From Flavobacterium sp. (GTDB taxonomy: Bacteria; Bacteroidota; Bacteroidia; Flavobacteriales; Flavobacteriaceae), in NCBI GenBank assembly GCA_023253295.1, contig JALRGZ010000006.1, positions 1 through 16,032 of the forward strand: a stretch of DNA of 16,032 nucleotides. The letters run 5' to 3'. Below, one piece after another: positions 8,455-15,306 of the stretch (position 1 is the first letter of the stretch; every line of letters begins with the position of its first letter). A model generated the notes under the pieces. It was not told where the DNA came from. It did not search any database and saw only the letters and a list, made by a program, of their open reading frames with translations. The position numbers were made by a program, and so were the translations under genes.

Positions 8455-8823
8455 TTATTGCAAAAGCCTTTTAATACGAATAATTAATTCGTTTGGACTA
8501 AAAGGTTTGCTCATAAAATCGGTTGCACCTAAATTGAAAGCACTCAAAACCATTTCTTCCTGGCCAGCAGAAGAAAATACAACTATAGGGGTTTTTCTTT
8601 CGAGTTTGTTTCTCACATGACTAATTACTTCAAGCCCACTTATAAAAGGCATCATAATGTCTGTTAAAATCATGTCAGGATTGTTGTCTTCTATTAAATC
8701 AACAGCTTCTTTTCCATTGGTAGCTATTAGGAGTTGGTAACCTTCTTTCTCTAATTTGAATTGTAATAATTTTGAAAGAATAGAGTTATCCTCAGCCAGT
8801 ACAATTTTTTTTGTTAGATTCAT
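8455..8823 (-). CDS. Stand-alone response-regulator receiver (CheY-like)
   Basis: A 122-residue single receiver domain with no output domain. Numbered from the ATG at 8821-8823, the acidic pair is E11/D12, the phospho-acceptor is D55 in LTDIMMP, the switch Ser is S84 or S85 in VVFSSAG, and the conserved Lys is K106 in SKPFSP. The frame is open further upstream to a TTG at 8865, but the ATG puts the first beta strand (KIVLAED) at the usual distance from the start, so I prefer it. Such proteins pass a phosphorylation signal by binding a partner. No histidine kinase gene is in the window. As first gene of the glycosyltransferase cluster it may control polymer synthesis, perhaps through the HEAT protein. 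Confidence 0.9.
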   Translation of the reverse strand: MNLTKKIVLAEDNSILSKLLQFKLEKEGYQLLIATNGKEAVDLIEDNNPDMILTDIMMPFISGLEVISHVRNKLERKTPIVVFSSAGQEEMVLSAFNLGATDFMSKPFSPNELIIRIKRLLQ

Positions 8824-8894
8824 TTTTTGTAGGTTATTAGTTTTATAATTAGGGCTTAATGACAAGATAAAAGTATAAAATAAAATCTAATAAT

Positions 8895-8924
8895 ATCGAT
8901 AAAGTGTATAAAAACATCGATAAA
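8895..8924. promoter_or_regulatory. Paired ATCGATAAA direct repeats upstream of the glycan cluster
   Basis: The 9-bp sequence ATCGATAAA occurs at 8895-8903 and again at 8916-8924, start to start 21 bp apart, about two turns of the helix. Each copy contains the palindrome ATCGAT. They lie 72-101 bases before the receiver ATG in a 223-bp gap, so they could be binding sites for a regulator of the cluster. No exact TAnnTTTG box was found in this gap on the minus strand. Confidence 0.4.
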
Positions 8925-9046
8925 AAGCACTTTGTGGCTTATTTATAGGTATAAGTACTACAAAAACATAGGTTGAAATACTGTGAAATTATTTCTGAAA
9001 AGAGGATACAATAAAGAATGGCTAAAAGCTATTTTTCGTTTAATAA

Positions 9047-9811
9047 TTAAAATCCTTCAAATATACCAAGTCCAAAAAGGGCAAAATCGTATTTTACAGG
9101 GTCGTTAGCATCTAGTTCGCGAAGTTTTGTGTCTAATTCTAATAATGCTTTTCCATCATTTTGTTTGCGTAATAGCAAACCTAATTTTCGAGCAACATTA
9201 CCCGAATGGACATCTAAGGGACAGGAAAGTTTTGAAGGGGAAATTGATTTCCAAATACCTAAATCAACTCCTTTATTGTCTTGACGACACATCCAGCGCA
9301 AATACATATTAATACGTTTAGCAGCAGAATTGTTTAAAGGGTCTGAAATGTGTTTTTGAGTGCGGGCAAGATGAGGAATTTCAAAAAATACTTTTTTGAA
9401 TTCAGAAATGCTTTTTTGTATAGAATCCGATTCTTGGTTTTTAGCAAAAACGGATTCCAGTCCACCGTGATTTTTGTAAATATTTTGCAAAGATTGGATA
9501 AAACCTATTAAATCCTGTCCGTTAAAAGTACGATGCACAAATGAATTCAATGATTCTAATTGTGTTTGAGAATGGGACATAATAAAATCATAAGGAGAGT
9601 TTCCCATTAATTCCATCATGCGATGACTGTTTTTGATAATCATTTTTCGGTTTCCCCAGGCAATAGTCGCACTTAGGAAACCAGCGATTTCAATGTCTTC
9701 TTTTTGGGTAAATAAATGCGGAATTTGAACAGGATCACTCTCTATGAAATCAAGAGTATTGTATTGCGTAACTTTTTCGTCAAGAAAGTCTTTGAGTTCG
9801 GAAAAATTCAT
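9047..9811 (-). CDS. DUF2400 / TIGR02757 family protein, function unknown
   Basis: A 254-residue soluble protein without a signal peptide. I recognise it as TIGR02757 (DUF2400) from its C-terminal half: RINMYLRWMCR (166-176), GVDLGIW (181-187), PLDVHSGNVARKLGL (198-212) and a closing FALFGLGIF (243-251). The LDVH and basic/aromatic pattern recalls helix-hairpin-helix DNA glycosylases, but this is only a resemblance noted by eye. The family is widespread in Bacteroidota, and I know of no assigned reaction. The ABC ATPase gene ends 14 bases upstream on the same strand, so the two are probably co-transcribed. Confidence 0.85.
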   Translation of the reverse strand: MNFSELKDFLDEKVTQYNTLDFIESDPVQIPHLFTQKEDIEIAGFLSATIAWGNRKMIIKNSHRMMELMGNSPYDFIMSHSQTQLESLNSFVHRTFNGQDLIGFIQSLQNIYKNHGGLESVFAKNQESDSIQKSISEFKKVFFEIPHLARTQKHISDPLNNSAAKRINMYLRWMCRQDNKGVDLGIWKSISPSKLSCPLDVHSGNVARKLGLLLRKQNDGKALLELDTKLRELDANDPVKYDFALFGLGIFEGF

Positions 9812-9825
9812 GAACCAATTTAGGA

Positions 9826-10491
9826 TTAATGATTACTAATCATTCCGTCAATCATCACAAGTTTTCTATCGGCCATATTAGCTAATTCTTCGTTATGTGT
9901 TACAATGACGAAGGTTTGTCCAAATTCGTCTCTTAATTTAAAAAACAACTGATGTAAATTTTCAGCCGAATGTGTGTCTAAATTGCCAGAAGGTTCATCG
10001 GCAAAAATAACTGCAGGCTTGTTAATGAGTGCTCTGGCAACTGCCACACGTTGTTGTTCTCCACCTGAAAGTTCGCTTGGTTTATGGTGTATTCGATGCG
10101 AAAGACCTAAATAAGTAAGCAGTTTTGTGGCTTCTTCCTCGGTTTCTTTTTTATTTTTCTTAGCAATATAAGCAGGAATACATACATTTTCCAATGCCGT
10201 AAACTCCGGCAATAACTGATGGAATTGAAAAATAAATCCTAAATTCAGGTTTCTGAATTTGGATAAATTTTTGTCATTCATAGACAAAATGTCTTCATTG
10301 TTGATGCGAAGTTCGATTTCGTTATCCTTATTAGGTCGGTCTAAAGTACCTAGAATTTGTAAAAGAGTGGTTTTTCCTGCTCCTGAAGCTCCTACAATAG
10401 AAACGATTTCACCTTTTTGAATGTGTAAATTAACTCCTTTTAAAACGTGAAGTTGGTCGTAATATTTATGTAGGTTTTTAGCTTGTATCAT
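9826..10491 (-). CDS. lolD: LolD-like ABC transporter ATP-binding protein
   Basis: A 221-residue ABC ATPase. It has Walker A GASGAGKT (34-41), Q-loop Q89, the signature LSGGEQQ (141-147), Walker B VIFADEP (161-167) with catalytic E166, and the H-loop H199. Length and sequence (LHVLKGVNL, GLGFIFQFHQLLPEFTALENV) fit the LolD/MacB group, which powers lipoprotein release from the inner membrane or similar mechanotransmission transporters. The ATG at 10489-10491 is preferred over an in-frame TTG at 10518, because MIQAKNLHKYY is the usual start of such proteins. No membrane subunit gene (LolC/E) is next to it, so the partner is elsewhere; the lol assignment rests on similarity only. Confidence 0.85.
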   Translation of the reverse strand: MIQAKNLHKYYDQLHVLKGVNLHIQKGEIVSIVGASGAGKTTLLQILGTLDRPNKDNEIELRINNEDILSMNDKNLSKFRNLNLGFIFQFHQLLPEFTALENVCIPAYIAKKNKKETEEEATKLLTYLGLSHRIHHKPSELSGGEQQRVAVARALINKPAVIFADEPSGNLDTHSAENLHQLFFKLRDEFGQTFVIVTHNEELANMADRKLVMIDGMISNH

Positions 10492-10550
10492 CAATTGGCA
10501 GTTTTTACAAAGAAACAAAGTTTTTGATGATTATAAAATTGACTCTGTTA

Positions 10551-10579
10551 TATTTTTGTATTAAAAAAGCATAAATTTG
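10551..10579 (+). promoter_or_regulatory. Candidate promoter boxes for msrA
   Basis: Two exact matches to the TAnnTTTG -7 box lie before msrA: TATTTTTG (10551-10558) and TAAATTTG (10572-10579). A TTG at 10524-10526 is 24 bases before the first, slightly further than usual. Which one is used cannot be told from the sequence. Confidence 0.35.
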
Positions 10580-10626
10580 AGTTAATAAATTTAAATGAAT
10601 ATAACGAATAGTAAAAATAAGTACTT

Positions 10627-11187
10627 ATGGGGAATGATGATAAATTAGAGGTAGCTACTCTGGCTGGGGGATGTTTTTGGTGTACTGAAGCTGTTTTTTT
10701 AGAATTAAAGGGCGTGGAAAAAGTAATTCCGGGTTATATAGGAGGGAAGACGGTAAATCCTACTTATAAGGAAATTTGTGAGGGAGATACTGATCATGCC
10801 GAAGCGATACAAATAGAATTTAATCCTAAAGAAATTTCATTCGGGGAATTGTTAGAATTGTTCTTTGCGACTCATGATCCAACCACTCTTAACAGACAAG
10901 GTAATGATGTTGGAACACAATATCGAAGTGAGATTTTTTATCACAATGAGGAGCAAAGAGAAATTGCATCAGATTTTATTCGTTTTCTCACTCAGGAAAA
11001 TGTTTTTGAAAAGCCAATAGTAACAAAACTTAGTCCTGCTACAGTTTTTTATGTGGCCGAGGATTATCATCATAATTATTTTAATCAAAACAAAACTCAG
11101 GGTTTTTGTGCTTTTGTAATTGCGCCAAAAGTGGCTAAAGTGCGAACTTATTTTAAGGATAAATTAAAAGAGAGTTCAAATGAATAA
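10627..11187 (+). CDS. msrA: Peptide-methionine (S)-S-oxide reductase
   Basis: A 186-residue MsrA. The catalytic motif GGCFWC is at 14-19 with nucleophile C16, followed by the family blocks GVEKVIPGYIGG (29-40), HAEAIQIEF, HDPTTLNRQGNDVGTQYRS and AEDYHHNYF. It reduces the S epimer of methionine sulfoxide, repairing oxidised proteins with electrons from thioredoxin. No signal peptide is seen, so it acts in the cytoplasm. No MsrB domain is fused. It is the first gene of a rightward pair; the next gene starts inside its last codons. Confidence 0.95.
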   Translation: MGNDDKLEVATLAGGCFWCTEAVFLELKGVEKVIPGYIGGKTVNPTYKEICEGDTDHAEAIQIEFNPKEISFGELLELFFATHDPTTLNRQGNDVGTQYRSEIFYHNEEQREIASDFIRFLTQENVFEKPIVTKLSPATVFYVAEDYHHNYFNQNKTQGFCAFVIAPKVAKVRTYFKDKLKESSNE

Positions 11188-11446
11188 TCAGACTCAAAAA
11201 CTGATTTTAGGGCTAATTTTTGATGCTATTGGGATGTTATCGTTTACGATTCCTTTTATTGGAGAATTTTCAGATGTAGTTTGGGCACCTCTGTCGGGAT
11301 ATTTGATGACTCAGATGTATAAGGGTAGAGTTGGACGTGTTGCAGGTGTAATTGAATTTGTTGAAGAGTTTCTTCCTTTTACCGATTATCTTCCAACATT
11401 TACACTTACCTGGATTTATTATTATAAAATCAAGAAGGAGGATTAG
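11180..11446 (+). CDS. Small membrane protein, unknown function
   Basis: An 88-residue protein that I cannot assign to a named family. Hydrophobic stretches at about 8-27 and 68-82 suggest two membrane passes, with a short basic segment (YKGRVGRV, 47-54) between them and a charged end (KIKKED). Its ATG lies within the 3' end of msrA (ATGAATAA, 8-base overlap), so the two are probably translated together. Its TAG stop overlaps the stop of the opposing gene by design of the TTAG sequence at 11443-11446. The start at the overlap is the natural one, since the hydrophobic helix follows at once. Confidence 0.75.
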   Translation: MNNQTQKLILGLIFDAIGMLSFTIPFIGEFSDVVWAPLSGYLMTQMYKGRVGRVAGVIEFVEEFLPFTDYLPTFTLTWIYYYKIKKED

Positions 11447-11754
11447 TTGTTATCTTCTTTAAATAAAAAGCCAAGACCCATTTTGCGAAGCATTTTTTTT
11501 TCAAATGCCCAGAAAAATTTGAATTGACCAAAAAGAAATCCAATAATTACGAGTAGTATTTGATACAAAGGAAGAACGATTAACAATCGGACGGGAGTGT
11601 GCCAAAAACCAAAATCTTCTTTTAAAATGCCTAACCAAATACATACAGGTTTAGAAATCCATGCCGAAGCTGATCCTGTAATGGCGAAAACGATAAAAAT
11701 AATGCTAAGCTGAAAGTTAGATGCTATTTTCCAGCGTTCTTTTAGTTTCTTCAT
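11443..11754 (-). CDS. Small two-TM protein, possibly DUF6787
   Basis: A 103-residue protein with a basic N-terminus (MKKLKERW), membrane segments at about 15-33 and 56-76, and a basic C-terminal end (EKKMLRKMGLGFLFKED). I recall similar flavobacterial proteins filed under DUF6787, but this is memory and not a search. The polar part between the helices (SKPVCIWLGILKEDFGFWHTP) probably lies on one side of the membrane and includes one Cys. It starts 32 bases after the lipoprotein gene and may share its transcript. Function unknown. Confidence 0.75.
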   Translation of the reverse strand: MKKLKERWKIASNFQLSIIFIVFAITGSASAWISKPVCIWLGILKEDFGFWHTPVRLLIVLPLYQILLVIIGFLFGQFKFFWAFEKKMLRKMGLGFLFKEDNN

Positions 11755-11786
11755 TTGATTTGCAATGATTACAAATGTACTAAAGA

Positions 11787-12224
11787 TTATCTTAAAGGTA
11801 CGTAGCTAAGTAGTTTTTGGTGGTAATTATTTTGGAAAAATATCATGTAATTGTAGATTAAATAGTTTACTTCATAGCCATAATTAATATTAGGATCATA
11901 GTCAATACTCATTTCGTATAGATTACGACTGTAACGTTGGGGCTGTAAAAAACGATTGTTCCATTCATTGATATAGAGTCTGTTTTTATTTTCGAGATAG
12001 GATTGAGTATAAAAGCCTCGGGGGTAAGCCATAGAATTGAGCCAAAAATTAAAACCGGGATCAATAATAATAACTTCGTATTCCAAATCCTTATTCGCTA
12101 TTTTAACGGTGTCATTGCTGGTAGAAGTTAAATTTGCTTTTTGGGGTATATCTGTTTTTTTGCTGGCGCAGCTCAGTATGATTAGTCCTAAAATCAATGT
12201 TACTATATAAAGTTTATTTTTCAT
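11787..12224 (-). CDS. Small lipoprotein, possibly DUF6146
   Basis: A 145-residue protein with a lipoprotein signal: basic start, hydrophobic core (6-16) and lipobox ILSC with lipid-carrying C19, followed by ASKK. The mature part is Tyr- and Asn-rich (for example NINYGYEVNYLIYNYMIFFQNNY), which suggests a compact envelope protein. Similar flavobacterial lipoproteins are, from memory, annotated DUF6146. It is probably anchored in the periplasm or outer membrane. Function unknown. Confidence 0.8.
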   Translation of the reverse strand: MKNKLYIVTLILGLIILSCASKKTDIPQKANLTSTSNDTVKIANKDLEYEVIIIDPGFNFWLNSMAYPRGFYTQSYLENKNRLYINEWNNRFLQPQRYSRNLYEMSIDYDPNINYGYEVNYLIYNYMIFFQNNYHQKLLSYVPLR

Positions 12225-12289
12225 AGTAGAGATGAATTATTATTGTTACTTAAATTTACAAATTAAATAGCTGATTTTTTGTGTTTTCT

Positions 12290-12326
12290 TATAAAAAAGC
12301 CATTTATAGTTACTATAAATGGCTTT
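12290..12326 (-). terminator. Rho-independent terminator after the DUF937 gene
   Basis: AAAGCCATTTATAGT (12296-12310) is followed after one base by its exact reverse complement (12312-12326), giving a long AT-rich hairpin around GGC/GCC. On the minus strand it is followed by TTTTTTAT. It lies just after the stop of the gene ending at 12348 and before the lipoprotein gene. Confidence 0.85.
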
Positions 12327-12347
12327 AGTGGTATTTTAGGTTTTAAT

Positions 12348-12905
12348 TTATCTTCCAAAGAGTTTTCCAAGCATTGCGCCTAAACCTCCTTTTTTTGTTA
12401 GTTCTTTAGCGTCTTCAAAATCTATTTTTCCATCTGAGTTCTGATCCAGACCAAAATGAACTCCATAAGTGTCAATCGCATCCATAATACTGGCGTGCAT
12501 TGGGCTGTCGCCCCCGGTTAATGAATCCAGTAAGCCTGAAAGGTTGATGCTGGTGTCTTTTGGGTTGTTAGCCTTGCCAATTAAAGAGCTGAGTATTTTA
12601 GGGATCATACTTGCTGCTGTACTGGAGGCAGTAGTAGCGTCGATACCTAATTTTTGAGATAATGAATTAGAAACAGCACTGCTTATTTTTTGAATCGTTG
12701 GGTTGCTTTTTTCGATATCCTTACCTTGTAATAAACCTACAATTTCAGAAAAGTCAGTTCCGTTGGCAATATCTTTCAGACTGGAAAATATCGAATTGCT
12801 CGTTTCTTCAAGAACGGCTTCGTTTTTATCGTTTGGGATAGCATCGTTTTTTACAACGGCATCCTGACCCAATTCTTGTACTATTTTGGTTAATTGTTCT
12901 AACAT
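12348..12905 (-). CDS. DUF937-type protein with C-terminal EF-hand-like loop
   Basis: A 185-residue protein without a signal peptide. Residues 1-130 are small-residue-rich helices with repeated Ser/Leu/Gly patterns (GTDFSEIVGLLQGKD, SSAVSNSLSQKLGI, AASMIPKILSSLIGK) as in DUF937/YidB-like proteins. Residues 154-165 form a calcium-loop-like sequence, DQNSDGKIDFED, with D154, N156, D158, K160, D162 and D165 at the ligand positions; Asp instead of the usual Glu at position 12 would weaken calcium binding. The C-terminus is Gly-rich (GGLGAMLGKLFGR), another DUF937 habit. Its own promoter and terminator make it a single-gene unit. Function unknown. Confidence 0.78.
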   Translation of the reverse strand: MLEQLTKIVQELGQDAVVKNDAIPNDKNEAVLEETSNSIFSSLKDIANGTDFSEIVGLLQGKDIEKSNPTIQKISSAVSNSLSQKLGIDATTASSTAASMIPKILSSLIGKANNPKDTSINLSGLLDSLTGGDSPMHASIMDAIDTYGVHFGLDQNSDGKIDFEDAKELTKKGGLGAMLGKLFGR

Positions 12906-12930
12906 GAGTTTGTTTTTAGAAGGTTATAAC

Positions 12931-12961
12931 CAAATGTAATAAAAAAAGGACTCATTACCAA
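12931..12961 (-). promoter_or_regulatory. Promoter of the DUF937 gene
   Basis: On the minus strand, TTG (12961-12959) is followed after 20 bases by TACATTTG (12938-12931). Both boxes and their spacing fit the flavobacterial TTG-N17-23-TAnnTTTG pattern. The predicted start is near 12924, leaving a leader of about 18 bases before the ATG at 12905. The TTG lies in the loop of the serA terminator. Confidence 0.6.
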
Positions 12962-12979
12962 TTGGAAATGAGTCCTTTT
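12941..12979 (-). terminator. Strong rho-independent terminator after serA
   Basis: AAAAGGACTCATT (12944-12956) pairs perfectly with AATGAGTCCTTTT (12967-12979) around a 10-base loop. On the minus strand seven T bases follow the stem core. It ends the serA transcript. Confidence 0.9.
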
Positions 12980-13000
12980 GTGTTATAAAATGCTTAAATA

Positions 13001-13951
13001 TTAGCTTAAAATGCTAATGATTTGAGACGCTAATTCAGTTCCGATACGGTCTTGAGCTTCTCCTGTTGCAGCTCCAATATGTGGAGTCAAAGAGATTTTT
13101 GGGTGCATTAACAGTTGAGTAGCAGGAGTTGGTTCGTTTTCAAAAACGTCTAAACCAGCAAAAGCAACTTTTCCACTGTCTAAAGCTTTAACCAAGTCAA
13201 CTTCGTTGATAACTCCTCCACGAGCGCAGTTTACAATGCCTACACCATCTTTCATTGTAGCAAACTCTTTTTCAGTTACAATGTAACCGTTTTGAGCAGG
13301 TACGTGTAATGTAATGAAATCAGACTCAGCAAATACTGATTCTAATGATTGTGTTTTGATAGTTGTAGTAACTGATTGTCCATCAAAGAACTCAACTTTA
13401 ACGTCTACTTGTGGGATGAAGCTATCAGCAGCGATAACTCTCATTCCTAATCCAAGAGCCATTTTAGCAGTAGCCTGACCAATACGACCAATACCTACAA
13501 TACCTAAAGTTTTACCTCTTAATTCAATTCCGTTAGCATACGCTTTTTTCAATTCGTTGAATTTTGTATCACCTTCAAGTGGCATGTTTCTGTTTGAATC
13601 ATGTAAAAAACGAACACCTGTTAATAAGTGACCAAATACTAATTCAGCTACTGATTCTGATGAAGATGCAGGAGTGTTGATTACGGCAATGCCTTTGCTT
13701 TTTGCATATTCAACATCAATGTTATCCATACCTACACCACCACGACCAATGATTTTAATGCCCGGACAAGCATCAATAATGTCCTTACGAACTTTAGTTG
13801 CACTACGAACTAAAATAACGCTTACGTTGTTTTCGTTAATGTAGTTAGCTACTTGTTCTTGAGCAACTTTTGTAGTGATTACTTCAAAACCACCTTTTTC
13901 TAAAGCTAAGATTCCACTTTTTGAAATCCCGTCGTTTGCTAATACTTTCAT
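13001..13951 (-). CDS. serA: D-3-phosphoglycerate dehydrogenase, short form
   Basis: A 316-residue D-2-hydroxyacid dehydrogenase. The NAD-binding fingerprint GIGRIG is at 153-158, and D176 (AADSF) likely fixes NAD specificity. The catalytic set is R244 (NCARGG), an acidic residue at 271-273 (ENEP) and H291 (TPHIGAATGEAQ). The substrate-end motif GRGGVGMDNID (69-79) is typical of SerA. The protein stops after the catalytic core, with no ACT or ASB domain, so serine feedback by the E. coli mechanism is not expected. It oxidises 3-phosphoglycerate to 3-phosphohydroxypyruvate, the first step of serine synthesis. The next enzyme, SerC, is encoded just upstream on the same strand, across a 192-bp gap with a structured repeat. 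Confidence 0.9.
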   Translation of the reverse strand: MKVLANDGISKSGILALEKGGFEVITTKVAQEQVANYINENNVSVILVRSATKVRKDIIDACPGIKIIGRGGVGMDNIDVEYAKSKGIAVINTPASSSESVAELVFGHLLTGVRFLHDSNRNMPLEGDTKFNELKKAYANGIELRGKTLGIVGIGRIGQATAKMALGLGMRVIAADSFIPQVDVKVEFFDGQSVTTTIKTQSLESVFAESDFITLHVPAQNGYIVTEKEFATMKDGVGIVNCARGGVINEVDLVKALDSGKVAFAGLDVFENEPTPATQLLMHPKISLTPHIGAATGEAQDRIGTELASQIISILS

Positions 13952-13969
13952 GTTTTTTTATTAAATTAC

Positions 13970-13983
13970 GAGGTTACTACCTC
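13970..13983 (-). promoter_or_regulatory. Small inverted repeat in the serA leader
   Basis: GAGGT (13970-13974) and ACCTC (13979-13983) form a 5-bp stem with a 4-base loop, 18 bases before the serA ATG. It is close enough to the start to affect translation or act as an operator, but it is short and may be chance. Confidence 0.25.
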
Positions 13984-14006
13984 AAATTAATTGAAATGTT
14001 TTTAGA

Positions 14007-14105
14007 AGCTGTTTCCCGCTATCCGTTTCAATCTTGTGTCGGCGTAGATGCCTGCCGCCACAAGGATTTCCACTTCTATCGGGGCTAGAGCCTCCGCTAG
14101 CAGCT
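14007..14105. repeat. GC-rich structured intergenic element, probable dispersed flavobacterial repeat
   Basis: A roughly 99-base island clearly richer in GC than its AT-rich surroundings, bounded by the inverted ends AGCTG (14007-14011) and CAGCT (14101-14105). Its core is a hairpin: CTTGTG, one mismatch, CGGC against GCCG, the mismatch, CACAAG (arms within about 14033-14064), with an apparent second stem from CCCG (14015-14018) and CGGG (14080-14083), and a small GCTAG/CTAGC hairpin (14084-14088, 14097-14101). I recall very similar sequences (starting TCCCGCTATCCG, ending CTATCGGGGCTAG) between many genes in Flavobacterium genomes; not searched here. It has no coding frame of note. It fills most of the serC-serA gap and would be transcribed if the two genes share a message. 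Confidence 0.65.
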
Positions 14106-14143
14106 AAAGTTTAAACAAACAAAGAAAATTCTTTTTTAAATAT

Positions 14144-15214
14144 TTAAACCGCTTTCTCTAAAGCTTGCATTACATCTACTAATACTTGTACGCTTTCAAT
14201 TGGCATGGCATTGTAAATAGATGCTCTGTATCCACCTACTGAACGGTGTCCAGGAAGCCCAGAGATTCCAGCCTCTTTCCACATTTTGTCAAATGTTTCC
14301 GTGTGCTCTGGATTAGTTAATAAGAAAGTTACATTCATGTTAGAACGGTCTTCTTTAACAGCAGCTCCTTTGAATAATGGATTTCTGTCAATTTCGTTAT
14401 AAAGTAGTTCCGCTTTTGCATTGTTAAGTTTCTCAACAGCTGCAATTCCACCTTTTTCCTTGATCCATCTCAATGTCAATAGAGATGCGTACACAGGGAA
14501 TACAGGAGGAGTGTTGAACATACTTTCTGCTTTAACGTGTTTTGCGTAATCCAACATGCTAGGGATGTTACGACCGTTTTTACCAATGATTTCTTCTTTG
14601 ATAACTACTAAAGTTGTCCCTGCAGGTCCCATGTTTTTTTGAGCACCAGCATAGATAATATCAAATTGTGAAAAGTCTAATACTCGTGAAAAGATATCCG
14701 AACTCATGTCACATACTAATGGAACATTAGTTTGTGGGAATGATTTCATTTGAGTACCAAAAATAGTATTGTTTGAAGTACAGTGGAAATAATCTGCATC
14801 AGCAGGAATTTCATATCCTTTAGGTACATAAGTGTAGTTGTCTTCTTTAGAAGAGGCTACGATAACTGTTTCTCCAAAAAGTTTTGCTTCCTTAATAGCT
14901 GCAGTAGCCCAAGTTCCTGAATCTAAATAAGCAGCTTTTCCTCCTTCTTTCATCAAGTTATAAGGAACCATTAAAAATTCTAAACTAGCTCCGCCAGCAA
15001 GAAAAAGAGCTTGATATCCTTTACCTTCTAATCCAAGTAATTCTAGAACCAATGCTCTTGCTTCGTCCATTACAGCAACAAAGTCTTTGCTGCGGTGCGA
15101 AATTTCTAAAATCGATAATCCTGAATTGTTGAAGTCTAAAATAGCCTGTGCTGATTTCTCAAAAACCTCTTGTGGTAAAATACAAGGTCCTGCGCTGTAG
15201 TTGTGTTTTTTCAT
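14144..15214 (-). CDS. serC: Phosphoserine aminotransferase
   Basis: A 356-residue PLP enzyme of the SerC family, of the usual length. The N-terminus NYSAGPCILP is diagnostic. Active-site residues include the GGAS turn (74-77), W102, D169 in CDMSSD and the PLP-binding K193 in AGAQKNMGPAG. The C-terminal LPGHRSVGGYRASIYN motif binds substrate phosphate. It converts 3-phosphohydroxypyruvate and glutamate to 3-phosphoserine (second step of serine synthesis) and also serves pyridoxal phosphate synthesis. It lies between the acyl-CoA reductase gene (92 bp upstream) and serA, all leftward. The ATG at 15212-15214 gives the standard N-terminus. Confidence 0.96.
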   Translation of the reverse strand: MKKHNYSAGPCILPQEVFEKSAQAILDFNNSGLSILEISHRSKDFVAVMDEARALVLELLGLEGKGYQALFLAGGASLEFLMVPYNLMKEGGKAAYLDSGTWATAAIKEAKLFGETVIVASSKEDNYTYVPKGYEIPADADYFHCTSNNTIFGTQMKSFPQTNVPLVCDMSSDIFSRVLDFSQFDIIYAGAQKNMGPAGTTLVVIKEEIIGKNGRNIPSMLDYAKHVKAESMFNTPPVFPVYASLLTLRWIKEKGGIAAVEKLNNAKAELLYNEIDRNPLFKGAAVKEDRSNMNVTFLLTNPEHTETFDKMWKEAGISGLPGHRSVGGYRASIYNAMPIESVQVLVDVMQALEKAV

Positions 15215-15306
15215 GGTGAGTTTATGGACAAAAAATTAAAATGCAAATTTCGTAAATAGGAGTCGAATATACATTAAATTATTCATAATAATTATTAAAA
15301 AATAGG

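Noticed and set aside
8824..8865. Longer receiver protein starting at a TTG at 8865
   Set aside because: It would add 14 residues of low-complexity sequence before the normal receiver start; an ATG fits the domain boundary.
9018..9036. Hairpin around GGCTAAAAGCT as a terminator for the DUF2400 gene
   Set aside because: Only about 6 bp with a wobble pair, and the T-run lies on the wrong side for the minus-strand gene.
10492..10518. Longer ABC ATPase starting at a TTG at 10518
   Set aside because: The extra nine residues are not typical of the family, and the ATG at 10491 gives the usual N-terminus.
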